64,000 nucleotides of DNA from Longimicrobiales bacterium (GCA_028823235.1 JAPKBW010000008.1:62001-126000); one strand, 5' to 3'. Counted from the stretch's first letter, positions 56,029 through 64,000 are shown. Notes: generated from the sequence alone by a model not told the origin. Translations and numbers: made by a program.

Positions 56029-58161
56029 TCACTCGGCCTCTCCGCCGAACCTCAGGTTGAGTTGGGAAATACCCTCGGCTCGCCCGAGCACGGTAAGGCG
56101 GTCACCCGTCTCGAGCACCGTGTCCCCCTTCGGAATGATCATCTCACCCTCTCGGCGGATCATTGCAATCAAGGTCCCTTCTGGCAGTGCGATTGCTTTG
56201 ATCTCAGCGCCGATCAACTCCTGACACTTCGTATCATCGGAGAGGCGAATGACCAGCAGTTGCTCATTCCGGAAAAGAGCCTCCTTGAGGTGTGTGGATC
56301 CTTTTGCAGCCAGCCACTCGGGCATGAAGGCATCTTGGTCCACACGTCGAGCGATCTGAGCCAGAATCCTGAGGTGTCGGCCAGGGTCTCCCTCTGGACC
56401 GATGAGGAAGAATACTGCTCGGACAGTGTCGTCTCCCTCCCGTATTGCCGACTGCGACACATTATCAAAGCGAACACCGCCGGGAGCCCTCGCCATGAGA
56501 AGATGTGCCTCCTTGATCTGCTCCTTGCGAACATGCGGGAGCGCTGCCCCATGAGACACCGGCGTCGCACCAATTCGGGTTCCCTTCAGGAAGCCTTCCG
56601 CGAGATCCGTCGCGGAAACAGGCACATCCGACGCGAGTTCACTTGCTGCAGCAAAGGCCAGTGACTCGAAGTCGATATCGCCCTCAATGTCGAGAACCTT
56701 GGCCCCCGTAAACAGGGCATCGAAGGGATCGGCGGCACGCGGCCCCCGATCCTTGATGACCTCCCGAAGCTCAGCGTCGAGTCGGTCATCTCGTTGCCGC
56801 CCCAGCCGCTCGAACACGTGGAAGATCGCCCCCTCTCGATCGACGCGATCCTTGGCATAATACGTAAACCACATTGCGCCGAAGAAGATGAGGCCGGTGG
56901 TGAAGAGGACTGGGAGCATTCCCATCTCTACTATGAGCATGAACGGCATCAGAATCCCGAGAATCTGGATGCCAGGGTAGAGAGGCGAACGATAACCCGG
57001 ATCGTAGGACTCAATCCTGCTTTCCCTCATCACGATGACCGCGAGACAGGCCAACGCGAACATTACCAGTTGGAAGGCGCTCGCCAGCTTCGCGATCTTG
57101 GTCGGATCAAAGATCGTTACGAACAGGATGATCAGTGCCACCGTGGTAACGATCCCAACCGTAGGCGTCCCCCGCTTCCCAACACGGCCGAACACTTCAG
57201 GGATCAGTCGATCCCGGCCCATGGCGAGGGGATATCTGGAGGCACTCAGAATCCCGGCGTTCCCCACCGATGAAAACGCGAGAATTGCGGCTACGGTCAT
57301 GATGAGCTTTCCGTAGGGAAGCCCCATGATGACCGCGACATCAGCGACGGGCGTGAGCCCCCCACCATTGGCAGCCAGTCGTTCCACCCCAGCGACCCCA
57401 ATCATGACACTCGTCCCGACTACGTACACAATGATGATTGTCCCAAACGCCATGAACATGCCGAGGGGAAGATTTCGCTCTGGATTCTCCACTTCCTCAG
57501 CGACGCTGGCGACCTTGGTAAGCCCCATGTAGCTGACGATGACCAGCCCCGCGGTACTCATGACGCCAGAGGCTTTCGCATCGAAAATGCCAGCGAAAGC
57601 GGCAGCCTCGACTTGAAAGATGCCCACTCCGCAAAACCAGAGAAGCAGGATCATGACGCCAATCAGGAGGAGAATTTGGAACGTGCCGCTCTTCTTGGCT
57701 CCGAAGTAGTTGATAACGCCAAAAACAATCGCCAGCCCAGCAGCTATGGGGCTCATCGGAACCGAGGGAAGAAACAACTCTAGGTACGCCCCGATGCCGA
57801 TCAAGGCGAACGACGACTTCAGGATCAGTGATACCCATGTGCCGAAACCACCAATGGTACCTACCAACGGGCCCATACTGCGGTCGAGGAAGTAGTAGAT
57901 CCCCCCGGCCTTCGGCATAGCCGTAGCCAACTCGACCATGCTGAACAGGCCCGGTAGGAGAACCATTCCCGCCAGCACGTACGCGATCGGCATCGCAGCC
58001 CCGGCCCCAGCGGCAGCAAGACCGGGCAGGAGAAAGAATCCCGAACTCAGCGTAGCACCTGTGGCCAGTGCATACACTTCCCAGAGGCCCAACTGCTTTT
58101 TCAGCTGGGTGTGTTTCAGTGTGGCCGGGGCCGGGGTCGTCTCGGGGTCCATGCTCGACAT
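56029..58161 (-). CDS. APC-family permease fused to PTS EIIA-like and RCK_C domains
   Basis: This 710-residue protein combines an N-terminal amino acid/polyamine/organocation transporter (about residues 20-450, twelve membrane segments) with two soluble domains. Residues about 480-625 look like a PTS EIIA type-2/fructose-like domain, containing ALPHVRKEQIKEAHLL with the conserved His. Residues about 635-710 resemble the RCK_C/TrkA-C domain (ALPEGTLIAMIRREGEMIIP-type pattern). The start is well placed. The combination suggests transport gated by phosphorylation or a small ligand. It is monocistronic. Confidence 0.85.
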   Translation of the reverse strand: MSSMDPETTPAPATLKHTQLKKQLGLWEVYALATGATLSSGFFLLPGLAAAGAGAAMPIAYVLAGMVLLPGLFSMVELATAMPKAGGIYYFLDRSMGPLVGTIGGFGTWVSLILKSSFALIGIGAYLELFLPSVPMSPIAAGLAIVFGVINYFGAKKSGTFQILLLIGVMILLLWFCGVGIFQVEAAAFAGIFDAKASGVMSTAGLVIVSYMGLTKVASVAEEVENPERNLPLGMFMAFGTIIIVYVVGTSVMIGVAGVERLAANGGGLTPVADVAVIMGLPYGKLIMTVAAILAFSSVGNAGILSASRYPLAMGRDRLIPEVFGRVGKRGTPTVGIVTTVALIILFVTIFDPTKIAKLASAFQLVMFALACLAVIVMRESRIESYDPGYRSPLYPGIQILGILMPFMLIVEMGMLPVLFTTGLIFFGAMWFTYYAKDRVDREGAIFHVFERLGRQRDDRLDAELREVIKDRGPRAADPFDALFTGAKVLDIEGDIDFESLAFAAASELASDVPVSATDLAEGFLKGTRIGATPVSHGAALPHVRKEQIKEAHLLMARAPGGVRFDNVSQSAIREGDDTVRAVFFLIGPEGDPGRHLRILAQIARRVDQDAFMPEWLAAKGSTHLKEALFRNEQLLVIRLSDDTKCQELIGAEIKAIALPEGTLIAMIRREGEMIIPKGDTVLETGDRLTVLGRAEGISQLNLRFGGEAE

Positions 58162-58337
58162 GTACGGGCGAATGGCTTCGGCTGCATCGTTTGGAGATTT
58201 CCGAACGCTACAGGGGCGGGTCTAGCGAGGCGCTCTGGTCCTTACCCATCCAAGAGGGATCGGTTCAGCTACGAACGGGAGATTGTGCTGTTCCCTGGCT
58301 TGGGGCAAGCACCCGGTGGTTAGCCCGTGGCAGCAGA

Positions 58338-58592
58338 CTAGCCGTCCGGGGAAGCAAGGCCTGCTGGGCTGTCGGGAGAGCGTAACTCCTTAAAGAAGTC
58401 GCGCTCTTCTTCGAGATCGACGATGCGTTGAGTCAATTCATCTATCGTGTCCTGGAGCCGTATTACCTCGGGCGAAATCGCCCCATGGTCCACCTCACGC
58501 CACTGCTTTCCGGGGCCAGGAAGGGTCTGCATGGTCGCAAAAAGTATTCCGAGCAGTGGGATCAGAATCAGAAACAAGACTGAGAAGGACAT
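58338..58592 (-). CDS. Small protein with membrane helix and coiled coil
   Basis: This 84-residue protein has an N-terminal membrane helix (residues about 3-22, SFSVLFLILIPLLGILFATM) and a heptad-like coiled coil (about 42-72, DTIDELTQRIVDLEEERDFF). This layout is like PspB/PspC-type or LPS-associated small proteins, but no homology is claimed. It is not in an operon with neighbours, as both gaps exceed 90 bases. Confidence 0.65.
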   Translation of the reverse strand: MSFSVLFLILIPLLGILFATMQTLPGPGKQWREVDHGAISPEVIRLQDTIDELTQRIVDLEEERDFFKELRSPDSPAGLASPDG

Positions 58593-58690
58593 GACGTACT
58601 CAGCGTGCTCCGGGGTGAGTAGAGGGACTCAAGACCCCTACGACCGATAGCTTGCCAAGTTTCAATTCGGGCATCTGTCTTCTCGCACGG

Positions 58691-59068
58691 TCAGATCCAC
58701 AGGTCAGACTTGGCCGTGCGACGTCCACCCTCTTCACCGGTGTTCACAACCCCACGCGGCTCGATCAGCATGATTTTCACCTCTAGCTCCGCATACGGCT
58801 TGTGTTTCACGCCCTTCGGCACGACGTACAGTTCCCCGGCAGATACGTTTACGAAACCGTCCGGCAGGTCAATCCTGAGCGTGCCCTCGAGTACGAAGAA
58901 CGCTTCATCGGTGTCCGGGTGATCGTGCCAGATGAAGTCACCCTGGACGCGGGCAATCTTGAACTGGTAGTCGTTCATCTCCGCGATCACCCTTGGTTGC
59001 CATTGGTCCGCGAAGAGGTCGAATTTTCCACTCAAGTTGATCGCGTCGTGCTCTTCCTCAATCATCAT
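58691..59068 (-). CDS. Cupin-domain protein
   Basis: This 125-residue protein is a single-domain cupin. Motif 1 is HDHPDTDEAFFVLEGTLRI (residues about 48-66) with the H-x-H and Glu, and motif 2 is VVPKGVKHKPYA with the third His. The metal site appears intact. The start overlaps the DUF2277 stop by 4 bases, so both are cotranscribed. Substrate is unknown; many small cupins of this kind bind or isomerise sugar-like or aromatic compounds. Confidence 0.88.
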   Translation of the reverse strand: MMIEEEHDAINLSGKFDLFADQWQPRVIAEMNDYQFKIARVQGDFIWHDHPDTDEAFFVLEGTLRIDLPDGFVNVSAGELYVVPKGVKHKPYAELEVKIMLIEPRGVVNTGEEGGRRTAKSDLWI

Positions 59069-59277
59069 GCGGTCGCCGTGGTGCTGAACCGTTTCGTGGC
59101 CCTCTCACTAGGCGCGCCGTAAACCGTCTCGATGACATGGTCGAACGCGACCTGATTCGCAACAGAAGGCTTGTTGAATCCCGAAGTCTTCCGCACGAAT
59201 TCCAGCGCGGCCGCATGGACCTCAGCGTCTATCGCTGGGTGCTCACAATTGTAGATAGTCCCGATGTTCCTGCACAT
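59065..59277 (-). CDS. DUF2277 family protein
   Basis: This 70-residue protein begins MCRNIGTIYNCEHPAIDAEV, the DUF2277 signature (MCRNIKxLFNF), and continues with ALEFVRKTSGFNKPS. The function of the family is not known to me. An ATG at 59277 with a GGAGG about 7 bases upstream was preferred to an upstream in-frame start at 59313. It is coupled to the cupin gene by a 4-base overlap. Confidence 0.9.
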   Translation of the reverse strand: MCRNIGTIYNCEHPAIDAEVHAAALEFVRKTSGFNKPSVANQVAFDHVIETVYGAPSERATKRFSTTATA

Positions 59278-59598
59278 ATGTCGCCTCCGTTGCTCAGTTG
59301 CGTTTGTGATCAATCATTTGGGAGTGACTTCGCGCACAAGCCCTCCCTGACTTCACTCCGACCGCCTTCCCAGGCTGGGCCGCTTTCCCGAAAGACCCAT
59401 GCCTCAGCTTCCGACGTGTACCAGACGCGGGCAAACCCGAGATCGCCGAGTGGAAAGCAGAGCCCCCGCTGAAGCACAACCTCGAGCGCCAGGATCACTC
59501 GCGACTGCAGGCCTCACCTGCTTTCATCGGACTTTCGCCTTCATGGGCGGTCGGCACGAGGGACTTCCCACGGCCCCAGGCAGGCAGGGCGCAATACC
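59278..59598. other. Gene-poor stretch upstream of the DUF2277 gene
   Basis: This stretch should hold the promoter of the DUF2277-cupin pair. One minus-strand frame (59310-59498, GTG start) encodes 62 residues containing GLCFPLGDLGFARVWYTSEA, with gene-like codon use. It has no Shine-Dalgarno and no recognised family, so it may be a fragment of a lost gene. Nothing else was seen. Confidence 0.4.
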
Positions 59599-59730
59599 TC
59601 ACCTTGGGCCTCCGAACTCTTTGCCTCGTTTACGGCCCAGAGCCCGTCCAACATCCATGAGCGGCGAATTGCGGCGGCCCTCGATCGCCCGCTCGTCATC
59701 GGCGGCGGAACGGACGTGTCTTATCAGCAT
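59599..59730 (-). pseudogene. Remnant of a histidine phosphatase (phosphoglycerate-mutase-like) gene
   Basis: These 43 codons read MLIRHVRSAADDERAIEGRR then NSPLMDVGRALGRKRGKEFG, the N-terminal block of the histidine phosphatase family: the catalytic R-H pair, then a GRxNSPLxDxG stretch. The frame then hits a TGA, and no C-terminal half with the second catalytic His was found. The family expects about 180-230 residues. The sequence upstream in frame lies within the GIY-YIG gene and is not coding. Confidence 0.6.
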
Positions 59731-59764
59731 CAGGTCGATTCGACCGGAGCGCTCGCTCGCGGAC

Positions 59765-60088
59765 TCAGTACCGTCGCTCTTTCGGCAGATCGAGTTTCTC
59801 CACCCACAATTCTTCCATGACCGCCAGGTCCTCGGCCGGGTTGTAATCATTCCCTTCAGGAATCTCCAGCAGTTCCAGAACCTCGAATGAGAATCCGTCT
59901 ACCCCGTCTGCCTCCCAGTCGGCCTGGAGAGCACTCTTGGGGTGCCCCTTCATTCGCAGCTGGGCCCGTATCCGATTCAGCATCGCTGGAGCATCGGGGC
60001 TCGACCCCACGAGTGTGCGACCGCTCGCAGCATGTGTGACACGAAACACTCCCGCCGGGCGGGGAGTGTCGCGATACGCTCTGACCAT
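59765..60088 (-). CDS. GIY-YIG nuclease-family protein
   Basis: This 107-residue protein is like the small GIY-YIG-type proteins with the variant GVFRVTHAASGRTLVGSSPD (about residues 14-33) where GIY and YIG motifs fall, followed by LRMKGHPKSALQADWEADG. The C-terminal EDLAVMEELWVEKLD carries the conserved acidic residue. The ATG at 60088 starts the protein near the DRKA-MVRAYRD segment; an upstream CTG is possible. In this subgroup the YIG tyrosine is replaced by Val (LVG), so nuclease activity is uncertain. It lies just after a damaged lipoprotein gene. Confidence 0.75.
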   Translation of the reverse strand: MVRAYRDTPRPAGVFRVTHAASGRTLVGSSPDAPAMLNRIRAQLRMKGHPKSALQADWEADGVDGFSFEVLELLEIPEGNDYNPAEDLAVMEELWVEKLDLPKERRY

Positions 60089-60107
60089 CGCTTTGCGATC
60101 CAGGTCT

Positions 60108-60514
60108 CTAATCCTGGCCGGAATACGACACGAAGTGAACGACGGGCCGTGTCCCGCATTTCGGATCTCGCGGGACATCGAGCGTGCCGGTGCCGTCAGG
60201 CGCCGGGCACGGCACGAAGCGCCGGACGACATCTCGGACAGGTACAAGCTCAACCCACGGAATCCGCTCGTTGAAGCTGCTTCGCGGGACACCTGCCGGC
60301 CCCGCGAAGCTCGAATCGACATAGGCCTCACGCTCACGCTGTGTCCACGTCGATCGCAACTCCTGAAAGGCTACGATATTGGTATCGAGGCAAGCGCAGC
60401 TCCGCTCACTGGCTCGAGGTTGGCGCTGTTCGAGGAGCCCGTCGACACACAGGCGGTGAGACTGAGTACGATCCACCCTTTGAGGCAAAATGCAGCCGGT
60501 CGAGTAGTGAGCAT
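60108..60514 (-). pseudogene. Frameshifted lipoprotein gene
   Basis: An ATG at 60514 opens a lipoprotein signal, MLTTRPAAFCLKGWIVLSLT followed by AC, that stops after 48 codons. A second frame, entered near 60380, carries a high-GC3 reading (ELRSTWTQREREAYVDSSFA ... VRRFVPCPAPDGTGT) to a stop at 60108. A single frameshift would join them into one exported protein of about 130 residues. I do not recognise the family. Confidence 0.4.
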
Positions 60515-60546
60515 GTTTCTCTGGTCCCGAAGGTAAACGCACACGG

Positions 60547-61278
60547 TCAGTACTTGATGTCGGATCGACCGACGGTCATCCCAATGTTTCCGACACGCTC
60601 ACCCATAGTGTAGTGCTCACCACTCCCAGCGGTCATGCCGAAGAAAGGCACACCTGGAACGATAAGTCGCCCCGTGTCATCGACGGCGCCGGCCCGGGCT
60701 GTCGTGGCGACCACCTCTGCGACGAAGATCTTCCTCATGGGTGGAACCTCAAGCGAGCCGATCGTCCGGCATTCGCAATGGATCGGAGCCTCTTCAATGG
60801 TCGGGGCATCTACCATGGTCGCGGTTCCGCGCGTGAGACCACTCAGTGCGTACTTGTCACCGACTCGGCTCGAGTTCATGTCGATGGTGTCGAAGGCTTG
60901 GATCATGGAAGCGACGGGAACGTTCAGGACGAACTCGTCATGTTGCTCCAACAGGCGTCGGGCGAGGTGCTCCGACCCCGCGGCCACTCCGATCTGAGGC
61001 GGATCGCCATTAACGACGAAAGTCCAGAGGACGGATAGCTCCTCGGGATCGCCGTCCGCTCCGTTGATGGATAGAAGGATGGCAGGAACGGGCGGGACCA
61101 TAGGCCCGGGCTCAGCCAGGGTCCGCCGAGGCCCGCTCGTCAGGTCCGCCTGTGGCCCGCTCCAATCCGAAGCAGTCGGGGCATCGGAGTCAGTCTGTTG
61201 CGATCCGCACCCCCAAATCGCCGAAACCGCAGCCGCAGTCGATCCGGCTTCCATGAAGCGCCGTCGGGACCAGTTCAC
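60547..61278 (-). CDS. Exported flavin reductase-like FMN-binding protein
   Basis: This 243-residue protein has a twin-arginine signal (WSRRRFMEAGSTAAA) and a Cys at GC that might be lipidated. The mature part resembles the flavin reductase-like (PF01613) split-barrel: ILLSINGADGDPEELSVLWT, VVNGDPPQIGVAAGSEHLAR and EFVLNVPVASMIQAFDTI in the expected order. Cytoplasmic homologues reduce or bind FMN; a Tat-exported version is unusual and would need flavin on the outside. No oxygenase partner is adjacent; the next gene is DUF2164. Confidence 0.82.
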   Translation of the reverse strand: MNWSRRRFMEAGSTAAAVSAIWGCGSQQTDSDAPTASDWSGPQADLTSGPRRTLAEPGPMVPPVPAILLSINGADGDPEELSVLWTFVVNGDPPQIGVAAGSEHLARRLLEQHDEFVLNVPVASMIQAFDTIDMNSSRVGDKYALSGLTRGTATMVDAPTIEEAPIHCECRTIGSLEVPPMRKIFVAEVVATTARAGAVDDTGRLIVPGVPFFGMTAGSGEHYTMGERVGNIGMTVGRSDIKY

Positions 61279-61341
61279 GTCTTCACCTTCCGTTCGATGG
61301 TGTTTGGGCTGCAGTTGGCGGACAGCTCTTCTCGACCTTGA

Positions 61342-61578
61342 TCACGTCGTCTCGGGTTCGTGCACTTCGCCGTCCAGGTCGTCGAGTTTACGCACCATGA
61401 AACCACGGGCGTCCTGAACCGCCTGGTTGTAGATGGGCGGCCCGAGGCTCTCGAGTACGAAGTCCAATAGCTGCGACGCACGAAATTCGCTCAGCGTCTC
61501 GTCGAATTCCTCAAGGAAGAATCCGCGTAGACCTGATGTGATCTCGTGACGGCGGGCATCATCAAGAGAAAGTGCCAT
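61342..61578 (-). CDS. DUF2164 family protein
   Basis: This 78-residue protein matches DUF2164: the pattern LRGFFLEEFDETLSEFRASQ then LLDFVLESLGPPIYNQAVQD, with YNQAVQDAR near residue 50, is characteristic. The protein is cytoplasmic, with no signal. It starts 10 bases after the methyltransferase stop, so the two form an operon. Function unknown. Confidence 0.88.
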   Translation of the reverse strand: MALSLDDARRHEITSGLRGFFLEEFDETLSEFRASQLLDFVLESLGPPIYNQAVQDARGFMVRKLDDLDGEVHEPETT

Positions 61579-61588
61579 GTGCCATGCG

Positions 61589-62245
61589 TTATGGATGTGG
61601 GGTCATGGACTGATGCTGGTCGTTTCGGAACACCCAGGTCGTCATGGCCCTGAGGTTCTGGACGTTCGTGGTCTTGAGAGGATCGAGGAGTGTTCCGCCG
61701 ACAGCAGCCGTGGTCTGAAGGAGATACGCTTCATCTACAAGAAAGCGGTCGCTCCCGTCGGGAAGCGAGTACCAGCGGCCCCGCATGTGAGACACGTGTG
61801 TCTCGAGGCCGATGGTCGAAGCGAGTCTTGTGAAGAGAACGCCGCCGACCCGAAGTACGCGGACGAGTTCGGCTACGGAGGACTCGAACTCGACTTCGTC
61901 TTCGGAGAAATGGAGGACCGCGTTGCAAATCACAGCGTCAAAGTGCTGATCGGGGAATGGTAGTGACCGAAGCTCGGCGACCTCGAAGTGGGTTGGCGGC
62001 ACGTCGGGGGCTGCCCGCTTGGCGAGCTCGCGCACGTGTTCGACCTGAGCTGGATCCCGGTCGACCCCGTAGATATCGGTGCCGGCCTTCAACAAATATT
62101 CGACGTTGCGACCACGCCCACATCCCGCGTCCAAGACTCGCATGTCGGATGTGATGCGACCACGCATAAGCTGGTCAAAAAGGTAGATGTCGATACGACC
62201 GAACTGATCCAGGATTGGGTTCGTGTCAGCCACCTGGTCGCTCAT
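61589..62245 (-). CDS. SAM-dependent class I methyltransferase
   Basis: This 218-residue cytoplasmic protein is a methyltransferase-11-type enzyme. Motif I is VLDAGCGRGRNVEYLL (residues about 38-53), motif II is IYGVDRDPAQVEHVRE and the motif after is FDAVICNAVLHFSEDEVEFE. The C-terminal VFRNDQHQSMTPHP tail is normal. Substrate is not evident. It starts the pair with DUF2164. Confidence 0.85.
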   Translation of the reverse strand: MSDQVADTNPILDQFGRIDIYLFDQLMRGRITSDMRVLDAGCGRGRNVEYLLKAGTDIYGVDRDPAQVEHVRELAKRAAPDVPPTHFEVAELRSLPFPDQHFDAVICNAVLHFSEDEVEFESSVAELVRVLRVGGVLFTRLASTIGLETHVSHMRGRWYSLPDGSDRFLVDEAYLLQTTAAVGGTLLDPLKTTNVQNLRAMTTWVFRNDQHQSMTPHP

Positions 62246-62384
62246 CCAAAGTCTCTTTGAAATAAACTTCTAGTGACTCGACACCAGAACCGACTCGTGG
62301 CGAGACTGAGATGATAGTGCCGACCATGGCGGGCTCGCCTCCTGGAAAGGTCACCGTGGTCACACACCCGACGAGAAGGTTCGT

Positions 62385-62413
62385 TAAAAAGAGGACCCGC
62401 CCATCTTCGGGTC
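62385..62413 (-). terminator. Intrinsic terminator after the 62412-62834 gene
   Basis: On the minus strand GACCCG (62413-62408) and CGGGTC (62399-62394) form a perfect 6-bp stem with an 8-base loop, followed by CTCTTTTT. It overlaps the gene stop codon. Confidence 0.65.
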
Positions 62414-62834
62414 ATGTAGCCTCCCCGGCGCGGGCCCCTACCTTCGAAGTCGTGTGCTTCCACGGTGCCATCCTAATGACGTGGCTGAAAGCGCCTGACT
62501 GCAGTGCAAAAACCGCGACAAGGACCCACGCTCGAGAGCTCAGTCGCTCGTCCAGAACGGCCGACGCCAAGGTCGTCGCCGATATTATCCCGTAACCGAA
62601 ATTAGCGAGCACGATGGGGCGGCCGTAAATACCACCGTAGATCGCACTGCGCCCCACCCAGTTGAGAGCCGCGAATCCCAGCAATCCGGCTGCAAGCAAT
62701 TGGACGCCCACGGGCGGCAGTAGATCGAGTCCGACCATCGGGCCTCCTGCCTCCGGAATGAACAAAAACGCAAGCCCAAGCACCGCGAGTACGGAGGCGG
62801 AGACAGACATAACGTTGCGCGTGGTCGAATTCAT
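62412..62834 (-). CDS. Four-helix membrane protein
   Basis: I do not recognise this 140-residue protein. Four hydrophobic segments (residues about 8-28, 38-58, 68-92 and 102-122) and a short basic tail suggest a small integral membrane protein of the DoxX-like or DUF4345-like size, but no family motif is visible. It starts shortly after the 49-residue membrane protein and ends in an intrinsic terminator. Confidence 0.7.
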   Translation of the reverse strand: MNSTTRNVMSVSASVLAVLGLAFLFIPEAGGPMVGLDLLPPVGVQLLAAGLLGFAALNWVGRSAIYGGIYGRPIVLANFGYGIISATTLASAVLDERLSSRAWVLVAVFALQSGAFSHVIRMAPWKHTTSKVGARAGEAT

Positions 62835-62853
62835 GCGGCGCCCGCATGCGTTC

Positions 62854-63003
62854 TCATGGGATCAACCCCTTTGTGACCCGCCGAATGGCGTACATGCCTA
62901 GCCCCATGCCCACGACACTGACGAGGAACGCAACGAACACCGACACGAATGCGCCGACCCACCAGCCGATCGTCAAGCCGATGAAACCCATGACCTTCTT
63001 CAC
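62854..63003 (-). CDS. Small membrane protein (49 residues)
   Basis: A GTG at 63003 opens a 49-residue protein, MKKVMGFIGLTIGWWVGAFV then further hydrophobic residues, ending in RRVTKGLIP. It is one long or two short helices with a basic C-terminus. It starts 10 bases after the NHL-protein stop (63014) and 19 bases before the next gene, so it is in the same transcription unit. The GTG has GGTTCT-type weak upstream context; coding status rests on hydrophobicity and operon position. Confidence 0.6.
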   Translation of the reverse strand: MKKVMGFIGLTIGWWVGAFVSVFVAFLVSVVGMGLGMYAIRRVTKGLIP

Positions 63004-63013
63004 GGGTTCTGCC

Positions 63014-64000
63014 TCAGTTCGAGAGAACCAAGGATTGGCCGATCACCTTCGCAGGATCGGCGTCTGACCTTGGGGTGAACTTGTCGAGCCAACCGCCATC
63101 CCAGCTCGCGATATAGAGGTTGCCCTCCTGGTCGACGTCGATCTGGTGAGGACGGGACAGCCCGCCGGCGAAGCCCCCACGAGTTCCGCCAAACGCGCCA
63201 AGGTAGTATTGGAGCTCGCCTTGAAGGTTGTACTTGAGAATACGATTGAGCCGGGCCGAAGTGACCCAAACGGCGTCGTGCTCGTCGATGAACACACCCA
63301 CTGGATCGGAAATGTCCGGCCATTCCTCGATGAACTCACCGTCTTCTGTGAATACCTGAATCCGGTTGTTCGCCCGGTCGCCCACATAGACGCGATGCTC
63401 GCGATCCACCGCGAGGCCGTGAACGAGGTCGAACTGTCCAGGGCCATTACCCAGCTCGCCCCACTCCATCAGGTACTCACCTTCGGCGCTGTACTTCACA
63501 ATCCGTGAGTGCCAGTAACCGTCGCCAAGGAAGAAACTCCCGTCGGGAAGGAACGCCAGCACTGCGGGATCACCGTACGTGTAGGGTCCAGGAGTCGGGT
63601 TTGCGCGAGCCTCTGCCCGTGTGGTGGGGTGGTCGGGGTCGACCAGCCGCATGACGAGCTCGCTGCCGTCGTTCGTGAACTTGAGAATCTGCATGTTCAC
63701 CCCACGGCCACCCCCTCGCTCCACGACCCAGACGTGACGCTCCGGATCATATGGACTGATGTAGATCTGGTGCGGTTTGTTGAAGATCGAATCCCACTGC
63801 GACCAGTTCTCCGTGATGTTTCCGTTCCGATCAACCACGACCAGATAGTTCGAGCCACCGGGACGCTCGCGGCGTTCGGCGTCGCGATCTCCCCAGATTC
63901 CGACGATGATCCGGTCTGGATTGTCCACGGCCAAACCGGACACCTCTCCCCAGCCCCACGGTTCCTCGTGGTCGGGAGCGGGTTTCCACCAACCCTCCGC
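63014..64000 (-). CDS. NHL-repeat beta-propeller protein (partial, N-terminus beyond window)
   Basis: The frame is open to the window end, so the N-terminus is missing; 328 residues are visible. It is a chain of NHL/six-blade-propeller repeats of the peptidyl-alpha-hydroxyglycine alpha-amidating lyase type: DLVHGLAVDREHRVYVGDRA, NNRIQVFTEDGEFIEEWPDI, and LSRPHQIDVDQEGNLYIASW. Export is likely for such proteins but the signal is outside the window. The gene ends 10 bases before the small membrane protein. Confidence 0.87.
   Translation of the reverse strand, partial: AEGWWKPAPDHEEPWGWGEVSGLAVDNPDRIIVGIWGDRDAERRERPGGSNYLVVVDRNGNITENWSQWDSIFNKPHQIYISPYDPERHVWVVERGGGRGVNMQILKFTNDGSELVMRLVDPDHPTTRAEARANPTPGPYTYGDPAVLAFLPDGSFFLGDGYWHSRIVKYSAEGEYLMEWGELGNGPGQFDLVHGLAVDREHRVYVGDRANNRIQVFTEDGEFIEEWPDISDPVGVFIDEHDAVWVTSARLNRILKYNLQGELQYYLGAFGGTRGGFAGGLSRPHQIDVDQEGNLYIASWDGGWLDKFTPRSDADPAKVIGQSLVLSN

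Overview
The window is bacterial chromosomal DNA, GC-rich and densely coding, with no rRNA, tRNA, CRISPR array, insertion sequence or prophage that I could recognise. The gene content is a complete-looking complex I operon, Tat-exported DUF1552 proteins beside DUF1587-1595/DUF1592/DUF1588/DUF1585 cytochromes and ankyrin proteins, secreted VPS10/BNR proteins, exported amidohydrolases and serine hydrolases, and ergothioneine and hut genes. It suggests an uncultured Gemmatimonadota-like aerobic heterotroph. That assignment is inference from gene content only; there is no rRNA here to test it.

Layout. 1-13.7 kb (minus): the 14-gene nuoA-N operon in canonical order, with nuoN cut by the window start. 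A near-perfect Rex (NADH-sensing repressor) operator lies just upstream of nuoA. 13.9-14.5 kb (plus): dcd, then about 850 bp of decayed coding sequence. 15.3-17.6 kb (minus): egtB-egtD for ergothioneine. 17.7-21.9 kb (minus): exported D-aminoacylase-like amidohydrolase, serine hydrolase and a YbdG-type MscS channel. 21.9-23.9 kb (plus): YkvI-like membrane protein and a radical SAM protein. 23.9-31.3 kb (minus): a tight five-gene operon of secreted BNR protein, exported M55 D-aminopeptidase, proline dehydrogenase, MFS transporter and dicarboxylate/amino-acid symporter, consistent with peptide and amino-acid scavenging. 31.8-33.4 kb (plus): aminotransferase and a small zinc-ribbon membrane protein. 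33.4-38.0 kb: ybbP-ybbA head-to-head with tesA, then an SRPBCC protein. 38-39.5 kb (minus): rho. 39.7-42.8 kb (plus): a Tat-exported class V PLP enzyme, and a secreted Tyr-rich/Arg-rich low-complexity protein behind a strong sigma-54 promoter match. 42.8-49.3 kb: histidine utilisation, with hutI and hutF divergent, and hutU, hutH and an AhpD-like gene forming one translationally coupled unit. 49.5-55.7 kb (minus): small membrane protein, ankyrin protein, DUF1552 protein and di-haem DUF1592 protein. 56-58.2 kb (minus): APC permease fused to EIIA and RCK_C domains. 58.3-64 kb (minus): many small genes and three gene remnants, ending in an NHL-repeat protein cut by the window end.

The most interesting signal is at 48661-49302. 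A carboxymuconolactone decarboxylase/AhpD-type gene is interrupted by one in-frame TGA exactly where the second Cys of the CxxC redox motif should be (C-F-Y-TGA). A hairpin fitting the bacterial SECIS pattern starts 10 nt downstream, so this is a probable CxxU selenoprotein. Its stop overlaps the hutH start, so selenocysteine insertion may influence translation of the histidine catabolic genes.

Two regulatory links also stand out: redox control of complex I by Rex, and RpoN control of the secreted low-complexity protein. Histidine has two fates here, trimethylation towards ergothioneine by EgtD and breakdown by Hut enzymes; no hutG, egtA, egtC or egtE was recognised in the window.
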